A stretch of 64,000 nt of DNA from Streptomyces calvus (GCF_006782915.1 NZ_VCNP01000009.1:124001-188000); one strand, 5' to 3'; shown: positions 43,947 through 56,783, numbered from the stretch's first letter. Notes: generated by a model from the letters alone, not told the origin. A program made the numbers and translations.

Positions 43947-45305
43947 GTGTCCGTCCCCGCACCGCCCCACGACGCCTCCCCGCCCGGACAGCCGAGGAAG
44001 GCCGCGGCCGCGGCCTGGATCGGCAGCGCCCTGGAGTACTACGACTTCTTCATCTACGGCAGCGCGGCCGCGCTGATCTTCCCGGAGGTCTTCTTCGACG
44101 ACTCCGACCCGGCCACCGCCACCCTGCTGTCGCTGGCCACGTTCGGTGTGGCCTACGCGGCCCGGCCGCTCGGCGCGCTGTTCCTCGGCCACGTCGGGGA
44201 CCGGCTCGGCCGTAAGAAGATCATGGTCTTCACTCTGGTGCTGATGGGCCTGTCGACGTTCCTCATCGGCTGTCTGCCCACCCGCTCCCAGGTCGGCACC
44301 CTCGCCCCGGTGCTGCTCGTGCTGTGCCGTGTCCTGCAGGGCATATCGGCCGCCGGTGAGCAGGCCAGCGCCAACTCGATGACCCTGGAGCACGCGCCAC
44401 CGGACCGGCGGGGGTTCTTCACCAGCTTCACGCTCAGCGGCACCCAGGGCGGTCAACTGCTCGCCACGCTGGTCTTCATCCCGGTCGCCGCGCTGCCCGA
44501 GGAACACCTGCTGTCCTGGGGCTGGCGGGTGCCGTTCTGGCTGAGCGTCGCGGTCGCCGTCGTGGGCTGGGTGATCCGGCGCCGGCTGGACGAGACACCG
44601 GCGTTCGAGCAGCAGACCGCCACCGAGGGTGTGGTGAAGCTGCCGCTGGTGGTGCTGGTGCGCGAGCACTGGGCGGACGTCCTGCGCGTGGTCGCGGGTG
44701 CGCTGATCGCCTCCGTCAGCACGATCTTCACGGTGTGGGCGCTGGCGTACGCCACCGGTGACTCGGTGGGCATGTCCCGCTCGTCGATGCTGTGGGTGGG
44801 CGCCCTGGCCAATGTCGTCGCGCTGGCCGCGATCCCGTTGTGGGCGGCGCTCTCCGACCGGGTGGGCCGCCGTCCGGTGTTCCTGGTCGGCGCGGCCGGC
44901 AGCGCGGTGGCGATGTTCCTGTTCCTGTGGGCGATCTCCACGGGCAGTTATCCGCTGACGCTGGTCCTCGGTGTCCTCGCCTTCGGTGTCGTCTACAGCG
45001 CCGCGAACGGTGTGTGGCCGTCCTTCTACGGGGAGATGTTCCCGACCCGGGTCCGGCTGTCGGGCGTGGCGATCGGCACCCAGATCGGTTTCGCGGTGGC
45101 CGGCTTCGCGGTCACGTTCGCCGCGCAGATCGCCGGCCCGGACGGCGACGACTGGTTCGCGGTGTCGCTGTTCACGGCCGCCCTGTGCGTGCCGCCGGTA
45201 CTCGCGGCGCTCACCGCCCGGGAGACCCACCGCACCGCCACGGAACGGCTCGGCGAGCGCGTGCCCGGCTCGGGGACGGAACGGCCGGCGAAGGTGACGG
45301 CCTGA
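43947..45305 (+). CDS. MHS-family (MFS) proton symporter, shikimate/quinate permease-like
   Basis: A 452-residue membrane protein with twelve predicted helices. It shows the metabolite:H+ symporter hallmarks: AAAAAWIGSALEYYDFFIYGSAAALIF at the first helix, GHVGDRLGRKKIMVFTLVLMG in loop 2-3, and RVLQGISAAGEQASANSMTLEHAP in helices 4-5. The repeat of the loop motif is LSDRVGRRPVF. ShiA- and QsuA-type importers belong to this family. Location next to dehydroshikimate dehydratase, shikimate dehydrogenase and TetR genes supports import of shikimate or quinate. GTG 43947 follows GAAGGAGCAC. Confidence 0.93.
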   Translation: MSVPAPPHDASPPGQPRKAAAAAWIGSALEYYDFFIYGSAAALIFPEVFFDDSDPATATLLSLATFGVAYAARPLGALFLGHVGDRLGRKKIMVFTLVLMGLSTFLIGCLPTRSQVGTLAPVLLVLCRVLQGISAAGEQASANSMTLEHAPPDRRGFFTSFTLSGTQGGQLLATLVFIPVAALPEEHLLSWGWRVPFWLSVAVAVVGWVIRRRLDETPAFEQQTATEGVVKLPLVVLVREHWADVLRVVAGALIASVSTIFTVWALAYATGDSVGMSRSSMLWVGALANVVALAAIPLWAALSDRVGRRPVFLVGAAGSAVAMFLFLWAISTGSYPLTLVLGVLAFGVVYSAANGVWPSFYGEMFPTRVRLSGVAIGTQIGFAVAGFAVTFAAQIAGPDGDDWFAVSLFTAALCVPPVLAALTARETHRTATERLGERVPGSGTERPAKVTA

Positions 45306-45923
45306 CCGTTGGCCCCTCTGACCTGCCGCACCTGCTGACGAGCAGGAGCGACGCGCTGCGGCCGCGCACGGAAACGTGCGGCGGCCGCACACGTCCCGGG
45401 CCGGTCCCGAAGCGAGCCCCGGACCGATCAGGGATCGGGGCCGGGACCGGTCGGGGATGGGGACGGGCCAAGGAAACGGGACCGGGACCGGTCGGGACCG
45501 GGACCGGGACCGGTCAGAGATCGGAACCACTACCGGTCGGGGAGCGCGATCGAGGCCGTCCGGCATCGGATGGAGATCGTGGCCGGCCGTCAATCGGGAC
45601 CGGGACCGGTCGGGAATCGGGACCGAGACCGGCCGGGAATCCGGACCGGGACCCGTCGGGAATCGGCACCGGGAGCGGTCAGGAACCGGGACCGGGGCCG
45701 GGACCGGTCAGGAATCGAGAAGCGCAGGTGGCCGCGGCGCGCCTAGCCTAGCCTTGGCGCGGCACCGCGGCCGGACCCCGTCGGACGGACGGCGGGCCGT
45801 GGCCGCGACCGTGACCATGACCTACGACCCGCAGCCGCACGCACCCGTCGCGGCCGGTCGTACCGAGCCGGGGAACGCCGGCGGGGGCCGTGACGGCGGG
45901 CCCCGCCCGACGGATGGAGAACG
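45306..45923. other. 618-bp gene-free region with minisatellite
   Basis: The region lies between the permease gene and the UvrA-like gene. It begins with a GC-rich imperfect hairpin (GCGGCCGCGC ... GCGGCCGC, 45358-45388) that may terminate the permease gene. About 300 bp of degenerate GGACCGGGACCGGTC repeats follow. The last 200 bp hold CGCCTAGCCTAGCC at 45740-45753 and GGAGAACG before the next gene. Short readings such as 45817-45927 start well but have no coding support beyond length. Confidence 0.75.
45415..45720. repeat. 23-bp degenerate minisatellite
   Basis: The clearest copies lie between about 45594 and 45690: TCGGGACCGGGACCGGTCGG followed by GAA, four times with one to four changes each. 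Further partial copies are scattered from 45415. Because the period is not a multiple of three, no frame is preserved. This argues against a coding origin for this array. Confidence 0.85.
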
Positions 45924-48317
<2,394 letters not shown>

Positions 48318-48326
48318 CCCGCGGCC

Positions 48327-48355
48327 GGCGCCGGGGCCCGCTACGCCCCGGCGCC
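48327..48355. terminator. bidirectional stem-loop
   Basis: GGCGCCGGGG (48327-48336) pairs perfectly with CCCCGGCGCC (48346-48355) over a 9-base loop. It overlaps the last codons of the convergent split-barrel gene and lies just after the UvrA-like stop. Confidence 0.7.
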
Positions 48356-48787
48356 CCGCGGGATGCCGTACGCCCGTTCCACCCGGAGCCGCAGCACCAG
48401 CCGGCGGTCGCGGACCATGGCGGCGCGGTAGTCGTCCCAGTCGGGGTGCTCGCCGCGGAGGTCGCGGTACAGCCGGACCAGTTCCTCCACCGTCCCGTCG
48501 TGCGGGTCCCCGGCGACGGGCGACAGGTCGGCGGTGCCCTCGGCGACCGTGTAGGCCCAGCGGTCCCGGGTGGTGACGTGGTAGGAGGCCCGGGGGTCGC
48601 GCCTCAGGTTGCGGGTCTTGGCCCGGTCGTCCGTGAGCGAGACACGGATGATCCGCTCGTCCGGGTAGTAGACGTGCATGACGTTCGACAGCTGGGGCCG
48701 TCCGTCGCGTTTCAGCGTGACGAGCACTCCTCCCCTCTCCTCGGAGAGCAGACGGAGCAGTGCGTCCTGTGCGGCGTCCTGAGTCAT
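48341..48787 (-). CDS. PPOX-class split-barrel flavin/F420-dependent protein
   Basis: A 148-residue protein of the pyridoxamine-phosphate-oxidase-like fold. GVLVTLKRDGRPQLSNVMHVYYPDERIIRVSLTDDRAKTRNLRRDPRASYHVTT covers residues 19-75 and ends in the cofactor-binding basic stretch. WAYTVAEGTADLSP is the following strand. This spelling matches the F420-binding FDOR-B group common in Streptomyces (from memory). It probably reduces a small molecule with F420H2. ATG 48787 is divergent from the hydrolase gene, with 121 bp between the starts. Confidence 0.88.
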   Translation of the reverse strand: MTQDAAQDALLRLLSEERGGVLVTLKRDGRPQLSNVMHVYYPDERIIRVSLTDDRAKTRNLRRDPRASYHVTTRDRWAYTVAEGTADLSPVAGDPHDGTVEELVRLYRDLRGEHPDWDDYRAAMVRDRRLVLRLRVERAYGIPRGAGA

Positions 48788-48908
48788 GACACGGTCAACA
48801 ACGCGTCGCGGCCGGGCGTTCCCGGCACCCGCCCGGTGACGAGGTCTGAGGCGGCCCTGGCGGGGTATGCCGGACTCACCTGGACGAACACGTGATCCAA
48901 GGAGAGCG

Positions 48909-50138
48909 ATGGCAGTGCTGCGGCAGGAGACCGGTCCCGGGGAGGCCGGGCTGGACGCGGGGGCGCTGGAGCGTCTGGACCGGCACTTCGCCCGCCGGGT
49001 CGACGAGGGGCAGCTGCCCGGGTTCCTCGTGGCGGTCGCCCGGGGCGGCCGGGTCGCGCACCTCACGGCGTACGGGGCGCGGGACGTGGCGGCCGGGCTG
49101 CCCGTGGAGAGCGACACGCTGTGGCGGATCTACTCCATGACCAAGCCGGTGACGGCGGTGGGCGCGCTGATGCTGGTGGAGGAGGGCCGGCTGTCGCTGG
49201 ACGATCCGGTGGGCCGTCATCTGCCGGAGTTCGCGGAGCCCCGGGTGTACGAGAGCGGCTCCGGCGACGAGGTGCGCACCCGTCCGGCCTCCGGGCCGCT
49301 GCTCGTACGGCATCTGATGACGCACACGGCGGGCCTGACGTTCGCCTTCTACCACGCCCATCCGGTGGACGCGCTGTACCGGGCGGCCGGGCTGGAGTCG
49401 TCGGTGCTGCCGGGTTCGGATCTCGCCCGGACCACGGAGGTGTACGCGAGTCTGCCGTTGCAGTTCGACCCGGGCACCCAGTGGAACTACTCGGTCGCCT
49501 CCAACGTGCTGGGGCGGATCATCGAGGTGGTGTCCGGGCAGCCGCTCGACACGTACCTCGCCGAGCGGGTCTTCCGTCCGCTCGGCATGACCGACGCCGG
49601 GTTCCGGGTCACCGACGAGCAGGCGGAGCGGCTCGCCGAGCTGTACGGGCAGTCCGACGGCGGCGGCCTCGAGCCGATCGCGGGACTGCCGCTGCGGGGG
49701 CGGCCCCGCTTCCTGTCCGGCAGCGGCGGCATGGTGGCCTCCGCGCACGACATGCACCGGTTCATGGAGATGCTGCGCCGGCGCGGCGAACTCGACGGCG
49801 TCCGGCTGCTCGCCCCGGGGACCGTGGACCTGATGACCCGCAACCACCTGCCGGGCAACGCCGATCTGCGTGCCTTCGGCAGCCGGCCCGCGCACGACGA
49901 ACCCGGCAACGACGGGGTCGGCTTCGGACTCGGCGTCTCGGTCGTCATCGACCCGTCCCGCACCCGGGACCCCTCCGCACGGGGCAGTTACGGCTGGAGC
50001 GGCGTCGCCACGACCACGTTCTGGGTCGACCCGGGCCGCGACCTGACCGTGCAGTTCTACACACAGGTGCGGCCCCGGTCCTCCCACACCGTCTTCCGTG
50101 ACCTCAAACGGCTGGTGCACGAGGCGGTGACGGGCTGA
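48909..50138 (+). CDS. class C beta-lactamase-fold serine hydrolase (esterase/EstB-like)
   Basis: A 409-residue cytoplasmic protein without a signal peptide. The nucleophile motif S-M-T-K (IYSMTKPVTAVGAL, near residue 77) and the tyrosine motif W-N-Y-S-V (near residue 198) are both present. Near the C-terminus GSYGWSGVATTTFWVDP replaces the K-T-G box by W-S-G. This combination is usual for carboxylesterases and transesterases of family VIII rather than true beta-lactamases or DD-peptidases. ATG 48909 follows GGAGAGCG. Substrate unknown. Confidence 0.9.
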   Translation: MAVLRQETGPGEAGLDAGALERLDRHFARRVDEGQLPGFLVAVARGGRVAHLTAYGARDVAAGLPVESDTLWRIYSMTKPVTAVGALMLVEEGRLSLDDPVGRHLPEFAEPRVYESGSGDEVRTRPASGPLLVRHLMTHTAGLTFAFYHAHPVDALYRAAGLESSVLPGSDLARTTEVYASLPLQFDPGTQWNYSVASNVLGRIIEVVSGQPLDTYLAERVFRPLGMTDAGFRVTDEQAERLAELYGQSDGGGLEPIAGLPLRGRPRFLSGSGGMVASAHDMHRFMEMLRRRGELDGVRLLAPGTVDLMTRNHLPGNADLRAFGSRPAHDEPGNDGVGFGLGVSVVIDPSRTRDPSARGSYGWSGVATTTFWVDPGRDLTVQFYTQVRPRSSHTVFRDLKRLVHEAVTG

Positions 50139-50144
50139 CGGGCG

Positions 50145-50804
50145 TCAGGACAGGTGCGCCACCGCGTCCAGGTGCGGCAGGTGGTGGTCGAGGCGCTCCC
50201 GCTTGGTGCGCAGATAGGTGATGTTGTTCTCGCACGGCGGGATGAGCAGCGGCACCTGTTCGGTGACCTGGATGCCGTGCTGCACCAACGCGTCCCGTTT
50301 GCGCGGGTTGTTGGACATCAGCCGCACCGACCGTACGCCGAGGTCCCGCAGGATGCCCACGGCCACGGCGTAGTCGCGGGCGTCCACGGGAAGTCCGAGC
50401 GCCAGGTTGGCCTCGACGGTGTCCAGTCCTTCCGCCTGCAGGGCCATCGCGTGCAGTTTCGCGAGCAGGCCGATGCCGCGGCCCTCGTGGCCCCTCAAGT
50501 ACACGACCACGCCCGCGCCTTCGGCGACCACCGCGCGCAGCGCCGACGCCAACTGCTCGCCGCACTCGCAGTGCCGTGAGCCGAAGGCGTCCCCGGTGAG
50601 GCACTCCGAGTGCAGCCGGGTCAGCACGTCCTCGGCGCCCGGATCCCCGTACACCAGGGCGACTTGCTCCTCGCCCCGGTCGTGGTCGAGATAGCCGACC
50701 GCCTGGAACGTCCCGTACACGGTGGGCAGCGGCGCATTGACGACGCGTTCCACGCCGGTCCGCCGGGCGGGCTTCTTGCCGAGTACGCCTACTTTTTCTG
50801 TCAT
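50145..50804 (-). CDS. GTP cyclohydrolase II paralogue with Met at the catalytic Tyr position
   Basis: A 219-residue RibA-family protein. Zinc ligands C68, C79 and C81 (ECLTGDAFGSRHCECGEQ) and the phosphate/GTP segment YLRGHEGRGIGLLAK are intact, so ring opening of GTP should proceed. The residue after KLHA is M120 (KLHAMALQ), whereas canonical enzymes have Tyr there (KIRAYALQ). From memory, the S. coelicolor paralogue SCO6655 has this change and releases the formylated intermediate FAPy instead of the riboflavin precursor. ATG 50804 is chosen, with AGGAACGCGAG upstream. It is divergent by 41 bp from the creatininase-fold gene, so the two are probably co-regulated. This marks a dedicated pathway, not riboflavin synthesis. 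Confidence 0.93.
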   Translation of the reverse strand: MTEKVGVLGKKPARRTGVERVVNAPLPTVYGTFQAVGYLDHDRGEEQVALVYGDPGAEDVLTRLHSECLTGDAFGSRHCECGEQLASALRAVVAEGAGVVVYLRGHEGRGIGLLAKLHAMALQAEGLDTVEANLALGLPVDARDYAVAVGILRDLGVRSVRLMSNNPRKRDALVQHGIQVTEQVPLLIPPCENNITYLRTKRERLDHHLPHLDAVAHLS

Positions 50805-50845
50805 GATTCTCGCGTTCCTAAGCAGAGACGAAAGGCCGTGAAGAC

Positions 50846-51682
50846 ATGGGTGGTTCACACAATCGGTCGGCGGCATACGGCCCGGTGCACGGTCTGTTGC
50901 CGGCGGACACTACGGAGGATGTACGGAATCGGGGCGCCGGCGTCTCACGGCAGATCGCGGTGCTTCCCGTCGGGAGTTTCGAGCAGCACGGCCCGTTCCT
51001 TCCGCTGGCGACCGATACGCTGGTCGCCTGTGCGATCGCCCGGGAGATAGCGGACGCCTACCCGGTGCACCTCCTCCCTCCGGTGACGATCTCCTGCTCG
51101 CACGAGCACGCGGCCTGGCCGGGCACCGTCTCCCTGTCCTCCGTCACCCTGCACGCGGTGGTCCGGGACATAGCCGACTCGCTGCGCCGGTCGGGCGTGG
51201 AGGCTTTGGTGCTGGTCAACGGGCACGGCGGAAACTACGTACTGGGCAACGTCGTTCAGGAGTCCTCCGCCCGCGGTGAACGGATGGCCCTCTTCCCGGC
51301 CCCGGAGGACTGGGAGACGGCGCGGGTACGGGCCGGTGTGGTCACCTCGCTGCTCACCGACATGCACGCCGGGGAAATCGAGACCTCCGTCCTTCTGCAC
51401 ACGCATCCCGAATTGCTGAGGGCCGGTTATGAGACCTCCGATCACGTCGCGGACGACCGGCGCCATCTCCTCACCGCCGGAATGTCCGCCTACACCGATT
51501 CCGGTGTCATCGGCCGCCCTTCCCTGGCCTCGCCGGAAAAGGGCAAGGAACTGCTGACGAGCCTGACGGAATCCTTCGGCGCGTATGTCTCGCTGCTGAC
51601 CTCGACGGACTCCCGGCAACCGGATGAACCCGATTCATCTGGTTCACCTGATGCACGGGGTTCCGGAAAGTCGGACGCCTGA
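50846..51682 (+). CDS. creatininase-family amidohydrolase, candidate FAPy-processing enzyme
   Basis: A 278-residue member of the creatininase/ArfB/MftE family. The metal site is complete: E46 and H48 (VGSFEQHGPFLPLATDT), D57, H126 (VLVNGHGGNY) and E176 (DMHAGEIETS). ArfB of archaea removes the formyl group from FAPy, so a neighbour that makes FAPy gives a direct functional match (inference). MftE-like peptidase activity is an alternative, but no mycofactocin genes are present. The last 55 residues are Ser/Asp/Gly-rich and overlap, antisense, the end of the next gene. Codon choice in the 3' third is less G+C-rich than in its neighbours. Confidence 0.9.
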   Translation: MGGSHNRSAAYGPVHGLLPADTTEDVRNRGAGVSRQIAVLPVGSFEQHGPFLPLATDTLVACAIAREIADAYPVHLLPPVTISCSHEHAAWPGTVSLSSVTLHAVVRDIADSLRRSGVEALVLVNGHGGNYVLGNVVQESSARGERMALFPAPEDWETARVRAGVVTSLLTDMHAGEIETSVLLHTHPELLRAGYETSDHVADDRRHLLTAGMSAYTDSGVIGRPSLASPEKGKELLTSLTESFGAYVSLLTSTDSRQPDEPDSSGSPDARGSGKSDA

Positions 51683-52743
51683 GGTCGACCCGGTGGCCCG
51701 CCCGGCGGGTGGCTTTTCGACCCGTCCGGTGCAGGGCTCCTCGCACCGGCATGGTCACCGCCTCCTCCACCCGCGCTCCCGTCCCCGGCTGCCTCACGCA
51801 GGCCTTGCCGCCAACGGACGACCAGGACCACCGCGCCCGGCAGGCTCGCCACCAGACTGAGCACCCCGTAGACGACGGCAACCGTCAGCCCTCGCCCCGG
51901 CCCGAGCCCCGCCGCCCCGAACGCCCAGGCGGCAACCCCTTCCCGGGGCCCCCACCCGCCGACGTTCAACGGCAGCCCCATGGCGAGCAGCGCCAGCACG
52001 GCGAGCGGCACCACCTCCCGCACCGAGGCGCCGGCCCCGGCGACCTGTGCGGCGAGCACGAACATCACGACGTATCCGCCGAGAACGACCACGGAGGACA
52101 CCACGACCCCCGGCGCGTTCCGGCGCGAGAACAACCCCTGACGTGCCTCGGTGAGCAGCCGTCCCCACCGGCGCCCGCGTCCCCTCCCCGGGCCCGACGG
52201 CGCCCGGTTCATCCGCAGCGCGAGCACCACCGCGCCGGCACCGAGCAGGGCCAGCCCGGCCGGCGCGGCCACCTGCCGGGCCTCGTCGAGCACCGGAGAC
52301 GGCATGGTCAGCAGCACCACACCTCCGGTGGCGAACAGCGCGAGCTGCCCCGCCGTCCGCTCCAGGACCACCGCCCGCACCCCGCGCCCCAGGTCACCGG
52401 TGCTCCGCCCGTGCCGCACGGCCCGGTGGACGTCGCCGAGGACACCGCCGGGCAGGGCGGCGTTGAGGAACAGGGCACGGTAGTAGTCGGCGACGGCCGG
52501 CCCGAGCGGCAGCCGGATCCCGAGCCCCCGGGCCACCAGTGCCCAGCGCCAGGCGCTGAACCCGGTGGTCACCAGCCCGATCCCCAGCGCCGCGAGCAGC
52601 GTCGGCCCGTCGATACGGCGCAGCCCGTCGAGCAGGACGCCCGTGCCCAGCCGCCAGCACAGCACCGCCAGGATGGCGACACCGGCGAGAGTGCCCAGAC
52701 GGGTGCGCAGGGCTCGGGAGTTCAACCGGCCCGGGACCTTCAT
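51490..52743 (-). CDS. flippase-like membrane protein of the UPF0104 / lysylphosphatidylglycerol-synthase-TM family
   Basis: A 417-residue membrane protein with seven to eight helices between residues 15 and 310. It carries the family motifs SAWRWALVARGLGIRLPLG, YYRALFLNAALPGGVLGDVHRA and GLPLNVGGWGPREGVAAWAFG. Members resemble the transmembrane half of MprF and are proposed to move lipid-linked compounds. The last 95 residues are soluble and Gly/Pro/Ser-rich. This tail crosses 193 bases of the convergent creatininase gene, so the tail may be a read-through of a lost stop. ATG 52743 overlaps the methyltransferase gene (ATGA). Confidence 0.88.
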   Translation of the reverse strand: MKVPGRLNSRALRTRLGTLAGVAILAVLCWRLGTGVLLDGLRRIDGPTLLAALGIGLVTTGFSAWRWALVARGLGIRLPLGPAVADYYRALFLNAALPGGVLGDVHRAVRHGRSTGDLGRGVRAVVLERTAGQLALFATGGVVLLTMPSPVLDEARQVAAPAGLALLGAGAVVLALRMNRAPSGPGRGRGRRWGRLLTEARQGLFSRRNAPGVVVSSVVVLGGYVVMFVLAAQVAGAGASVREVVPLAVLALLAMGLPLNVGGWGPREGVAAWAFGAAGLGPGRGLTVAVVYGVLSLVASLPGAVVLVVRWRQGLREAAGDGSAGGGGGDHAGARSPAPDGSKSHPPGGPPGRPQASDFPEPRASGEPDESGSSGCRESVEVSSETYAPKDSVRLVSSSLPFSGEAREGRPMTPESV

Positions 52744-53887
52744 GCGCCACCGTCCACCGGCGCGCACAGGGCGAGCAGGTCGTGGTGGTGCACGACGACC
52801 CGCAACTCCCCCGCCGCGCAGGCGGCCAGCCGCTCGGCCAGATAGGCGTCGGCCCGCTCGGCGAGGTCCGGCCGCTCCTCCACCGCCGCGCCGACCCACC
52901 CGCGCAGCCACTGCTCGGTCAGCGCGGCCTGTCCGGGTCCGAGCCGCCAGGGGCTCGGTTCCAGCCGTACGGTGGCGCCGTGTTCGGCGAAGGCCTCCGC
53001 CGCGGCCGTGACCGCGTCCGGTCCGAGCAGGCCGCCGCGACGCTGGTGCGCGTTGAACGCCTCGGTGATCTCCGCGTCCATCGGGTGCGGTTCGGTCAGT
53101 TCGACGCGTCCGGCGACGGAGAGCGTCAGCAGGGCGGGGCAGCCGGCTCCCGCGCAGGCGGCGACGAGGGTGCCGATCTCCTCGCGGGTGAGGACGTCGA
53201 GCAGCGCGGAGGCGGTGACCAGCGAGGCACCGGCGAGTGCGTCCGCGGTGAGCCGGGCGATGTCACCGCGCCGGGTCTCGGCGGTCACCCGGCTGCCGTC
53301 GGCGGCGGAGCGCGGGGAGGCGGCCGCGGCGAAGTGGAGCAGGTAGGGGTCGCGGTCGTGCAGGACCCAGTGCTGGGCGCCGACCAGACGGGGGGCGAGC
53401 CAGCGGCCCATGGAGCCGGTGCCGCAGCCGATGTCGTGGACGACCAGGCCGTCCGCCCGCCGAGGCGTCCGGACGAGCCGGGCGCGCAGCGGGTCGAGCA
53501 GGCCACGGGAGCGGGCGGTGGCGTCGGCCGGCTCACGCAGCCGGAGCCATTCGGGCGCGTAGCGGGGCGGTTCGTCGGCACCGGTCTCCCGCAGCCGCAG
53601 TGTCGCCCGCTCGCCCGGCCTCGACACGGGCCCGGCCCCGGGGACGACGGACCTGTCGCTGCCCGTCGTACGGGGCGGGTCCGCGGGACGGCCCGGGTCC
53701 GTCCCGTCCCGCGGACCGGGTACTGCACCCGCCGCGTCCCGCCGACCGGATACCGCATGCGCCGCGTCGCGCGGGCCGGATACCGCATGCGCCGCGTCGC
53801 GCGGGCCGGGTGCCGGGCCGCCCGTGGCGTCCCGTGTTACGGGCCGCTCCGGGGCGGTCGCGTCGTGACGGGTGGTCGCCGGTTCGG

Positions 53888-53891
<4 letters not shown>
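52740..53891 (-). CDS. class I SAM-dependent methyltransferase with repetitive N-terminal extension
   Basis: A 383-residue protein. Residues 125-380 form a Rossmann methyltransferase with the SAM motif VVHDIGCGTGSMGRWLAP near residue 150, an acidic residue at the end of strand 2 (VLHDRDPYLL) and a following SALLDVLTREE helix. Residues 1-100 are low-complexity, with DAAHAVSG-type 10-residue repeats, and are absent from typical members. It overlaps the flanking genes by four bases on each side, within a minus-strand unit from the PTPS-like gene to the flippase-like gene. Substrate unknown; the context suggests a pyrimidine/pterin- or sugar-bearing intermediate. Confidence 0.87.
53731..53820. 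repeat. 30-bp in-gene tandem repeat, three copies
   Basis: Three 30-bp units at 53731, 53761 and 53791 begin GCCGCGTC and end near ACCGCATGC. They encode the repeated peptide of the methyltransferase N-terminus. The first two units differ at few bases and the third diverges in its last ten. The period is in frame. Confidence 0.88.
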
Positions 53892-55608
<1,717 letters not shown>

Positions 55609-55619
55609 TCAGCGTCCGC

Positions 55620-55681
55620 TACGTCTTGCCGCGTCTTCCCTCAGGTCAGGTACGTCTCGTCGTGTCTCCCCTCAGGTCAGG
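55620..55681. repeat. 31-bp tandem repeat, two copies, spanning the dehydrogenase stop codon
   Basis: TACGTCTTGCCGCGTCTTCC... at 55620-55650 is repeated with four changes at 55651-55681. The stop of the zinc-type dehydrogenase gene (55677) lies inside the second copy. The 155-bp gap between that gene and the PTPS-like gene otherwise shows only the GGAGGG site for the latter. Confidence 0.85.
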
Positions 55682-56675
55682 GGCGCGCGTCGGTGCGGTG
55701 CGGGTCGCCGTAGCGGATGCGGTGGCACAGCGCGGGCGTCTCGCCGGAGGCGAGCCGGGGCATGACCTCGGGCAGTTCCTCGAAGGGGGACTCGCCGGTG
55801 ACGAGGGCGTCGAGCGCGGGGTCGGCGAGCAGGTCGAGGGCGAGGGCGAGCCGGTCGGCGTAACCGCGGTGGGCGCGCGCCGGGGAGACCGTGCCGACCT
55901 GGCTGCCGCGGATGACCAGCCGCCGTGAGTGGAAGGCCTCGCCCAGCGGGAGGCTCACCTTCCGGTCGCCGTACCAGCTGAGTTCGACGACGGTGCCCTC
56001 CGCGCGGAGCAGTTCCAGGGCCGTGGCGAGCCCTTCCTCGGTGGCGCTGGCGTGGACGACCAGGTCGCACGCCCCGAGGGCGTCACCGGGCAGCGCGAAG
56101 CCGACCCCGAGGGCCTCGGCGGTCCTCGCCCGGGCGGGATCCGCGTCGACCAGCTGGATCCGTACGCCCGGGAAGCGGGCCAGCAGTGCCGCGACCGAGC
56201 AGCCGACCATGCCGCCGCCGACCACGGCGATCCGGTCACCGACCAGCGGCGCCGCGTCCCACAGGGCGTTGACGGCGGTCTCGACGGTGCCGGCCAGCAC
56301 GGCCCGGCCCACGGGCACACCGTCGGGCACGGGAGTGACGGCGCTCGCCGGGACGACGTACCGCGTCTGGTGCGGGTAGAGGCAGAACACCGTACGGCCG
56401 GTGAGTGCCGCGGGCCCCTCCTCCACCACGCCGACGTTCAGGTAGCCGTACTTCACCGGTCCCGGGAAGTCGCCTTCCTGGAACGGGGCGCGCATCGCCG
56501 TGTGCTGGCTCTCGGGCACGCCGCCGCGGAAGACGAGCGTCTCGGTGCCCCGGCTCACCCCGGAGTAGAGCGTGCGCACCACCACCTCGTCGGGACCGGG
56601 TACGGGCAGGTCGACCTCGCGGATTCCGCCTCGGCCAGGTGAGTCGAGCCAGAACGCGCGGGCGGTGCGGTTCAT
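55677..56675 (-). CDS. MDR-family alcohol/polyol dehydrogenase-like oxidoreductase
   Basis: A 332-residue medium-chain dehydrogenase. The N-terminal GroES-like half includes [18 protein letters not shown], and the nucleotide-binding half has [22 protein letters not shown] with acidic D in LVDADPAR, suggesting NAD. The usual zinc-ligand Cys-His pattern of alcohol dehydrogenases (G-x-C-H) is replaced by S-R-G-T-E-T, so it is probably a zinc-free or differently liganded member, like the TDH-bchlide group. ATG 56675 follows GGAGG. It heads the minus-strand unit running to the flippase-like gene and is divergent from the phosphatidyltransferase gene. Confidence 0.88.
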   Translation of the reverse strand: MNRTARAFWLDSPGRGGIREVDLPVPGPDEVVVRTLYSGVSRGTETLVFRGGVPESQHTAMRAPFQEGDFPGPVKYGYLNVGVVEEGPAALTGRTVFCLYPHQTRYVVPASAVTPVPDGVPVGRAVLAGTVETAVNALWDAAPLVGDRIAVVGGGMVGCSVAALLARFPGVRIQLVDADPARARTAEALGVGFALPGDALGACDLVVHASATEEGLATALELLRAEGTVVELSWYGDRKVSLPLGEAFHSRRLVIRGSQVGTVSPARAHRGYADRLALALDLLADPALDALVTGESPFEELPEVMPRLASGETPALCHRIRYGDPHRTDARP

Positions 56676-56783
56676 CGGGATCCTCCTGAACGATCGGGAA
56701 GCTGCACGCGTACCGAGTGGTGCACAGGCCGCGCACAAGGTAGCGGCGTTGATCGACTCTGTCACACGGCCGGAGGGTGTTCG

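Noticed and set aside
45738..45760. CGCCTAGCCTAGCC as an iron-regulator (DmdR/IdeR) box before the UvrA-like gene.
   Set aside because: Only half of the palindrome TTAGGTTAGGCTNNCCTAA is approximated, and iron control of a UvrA paralogue makes little sense.
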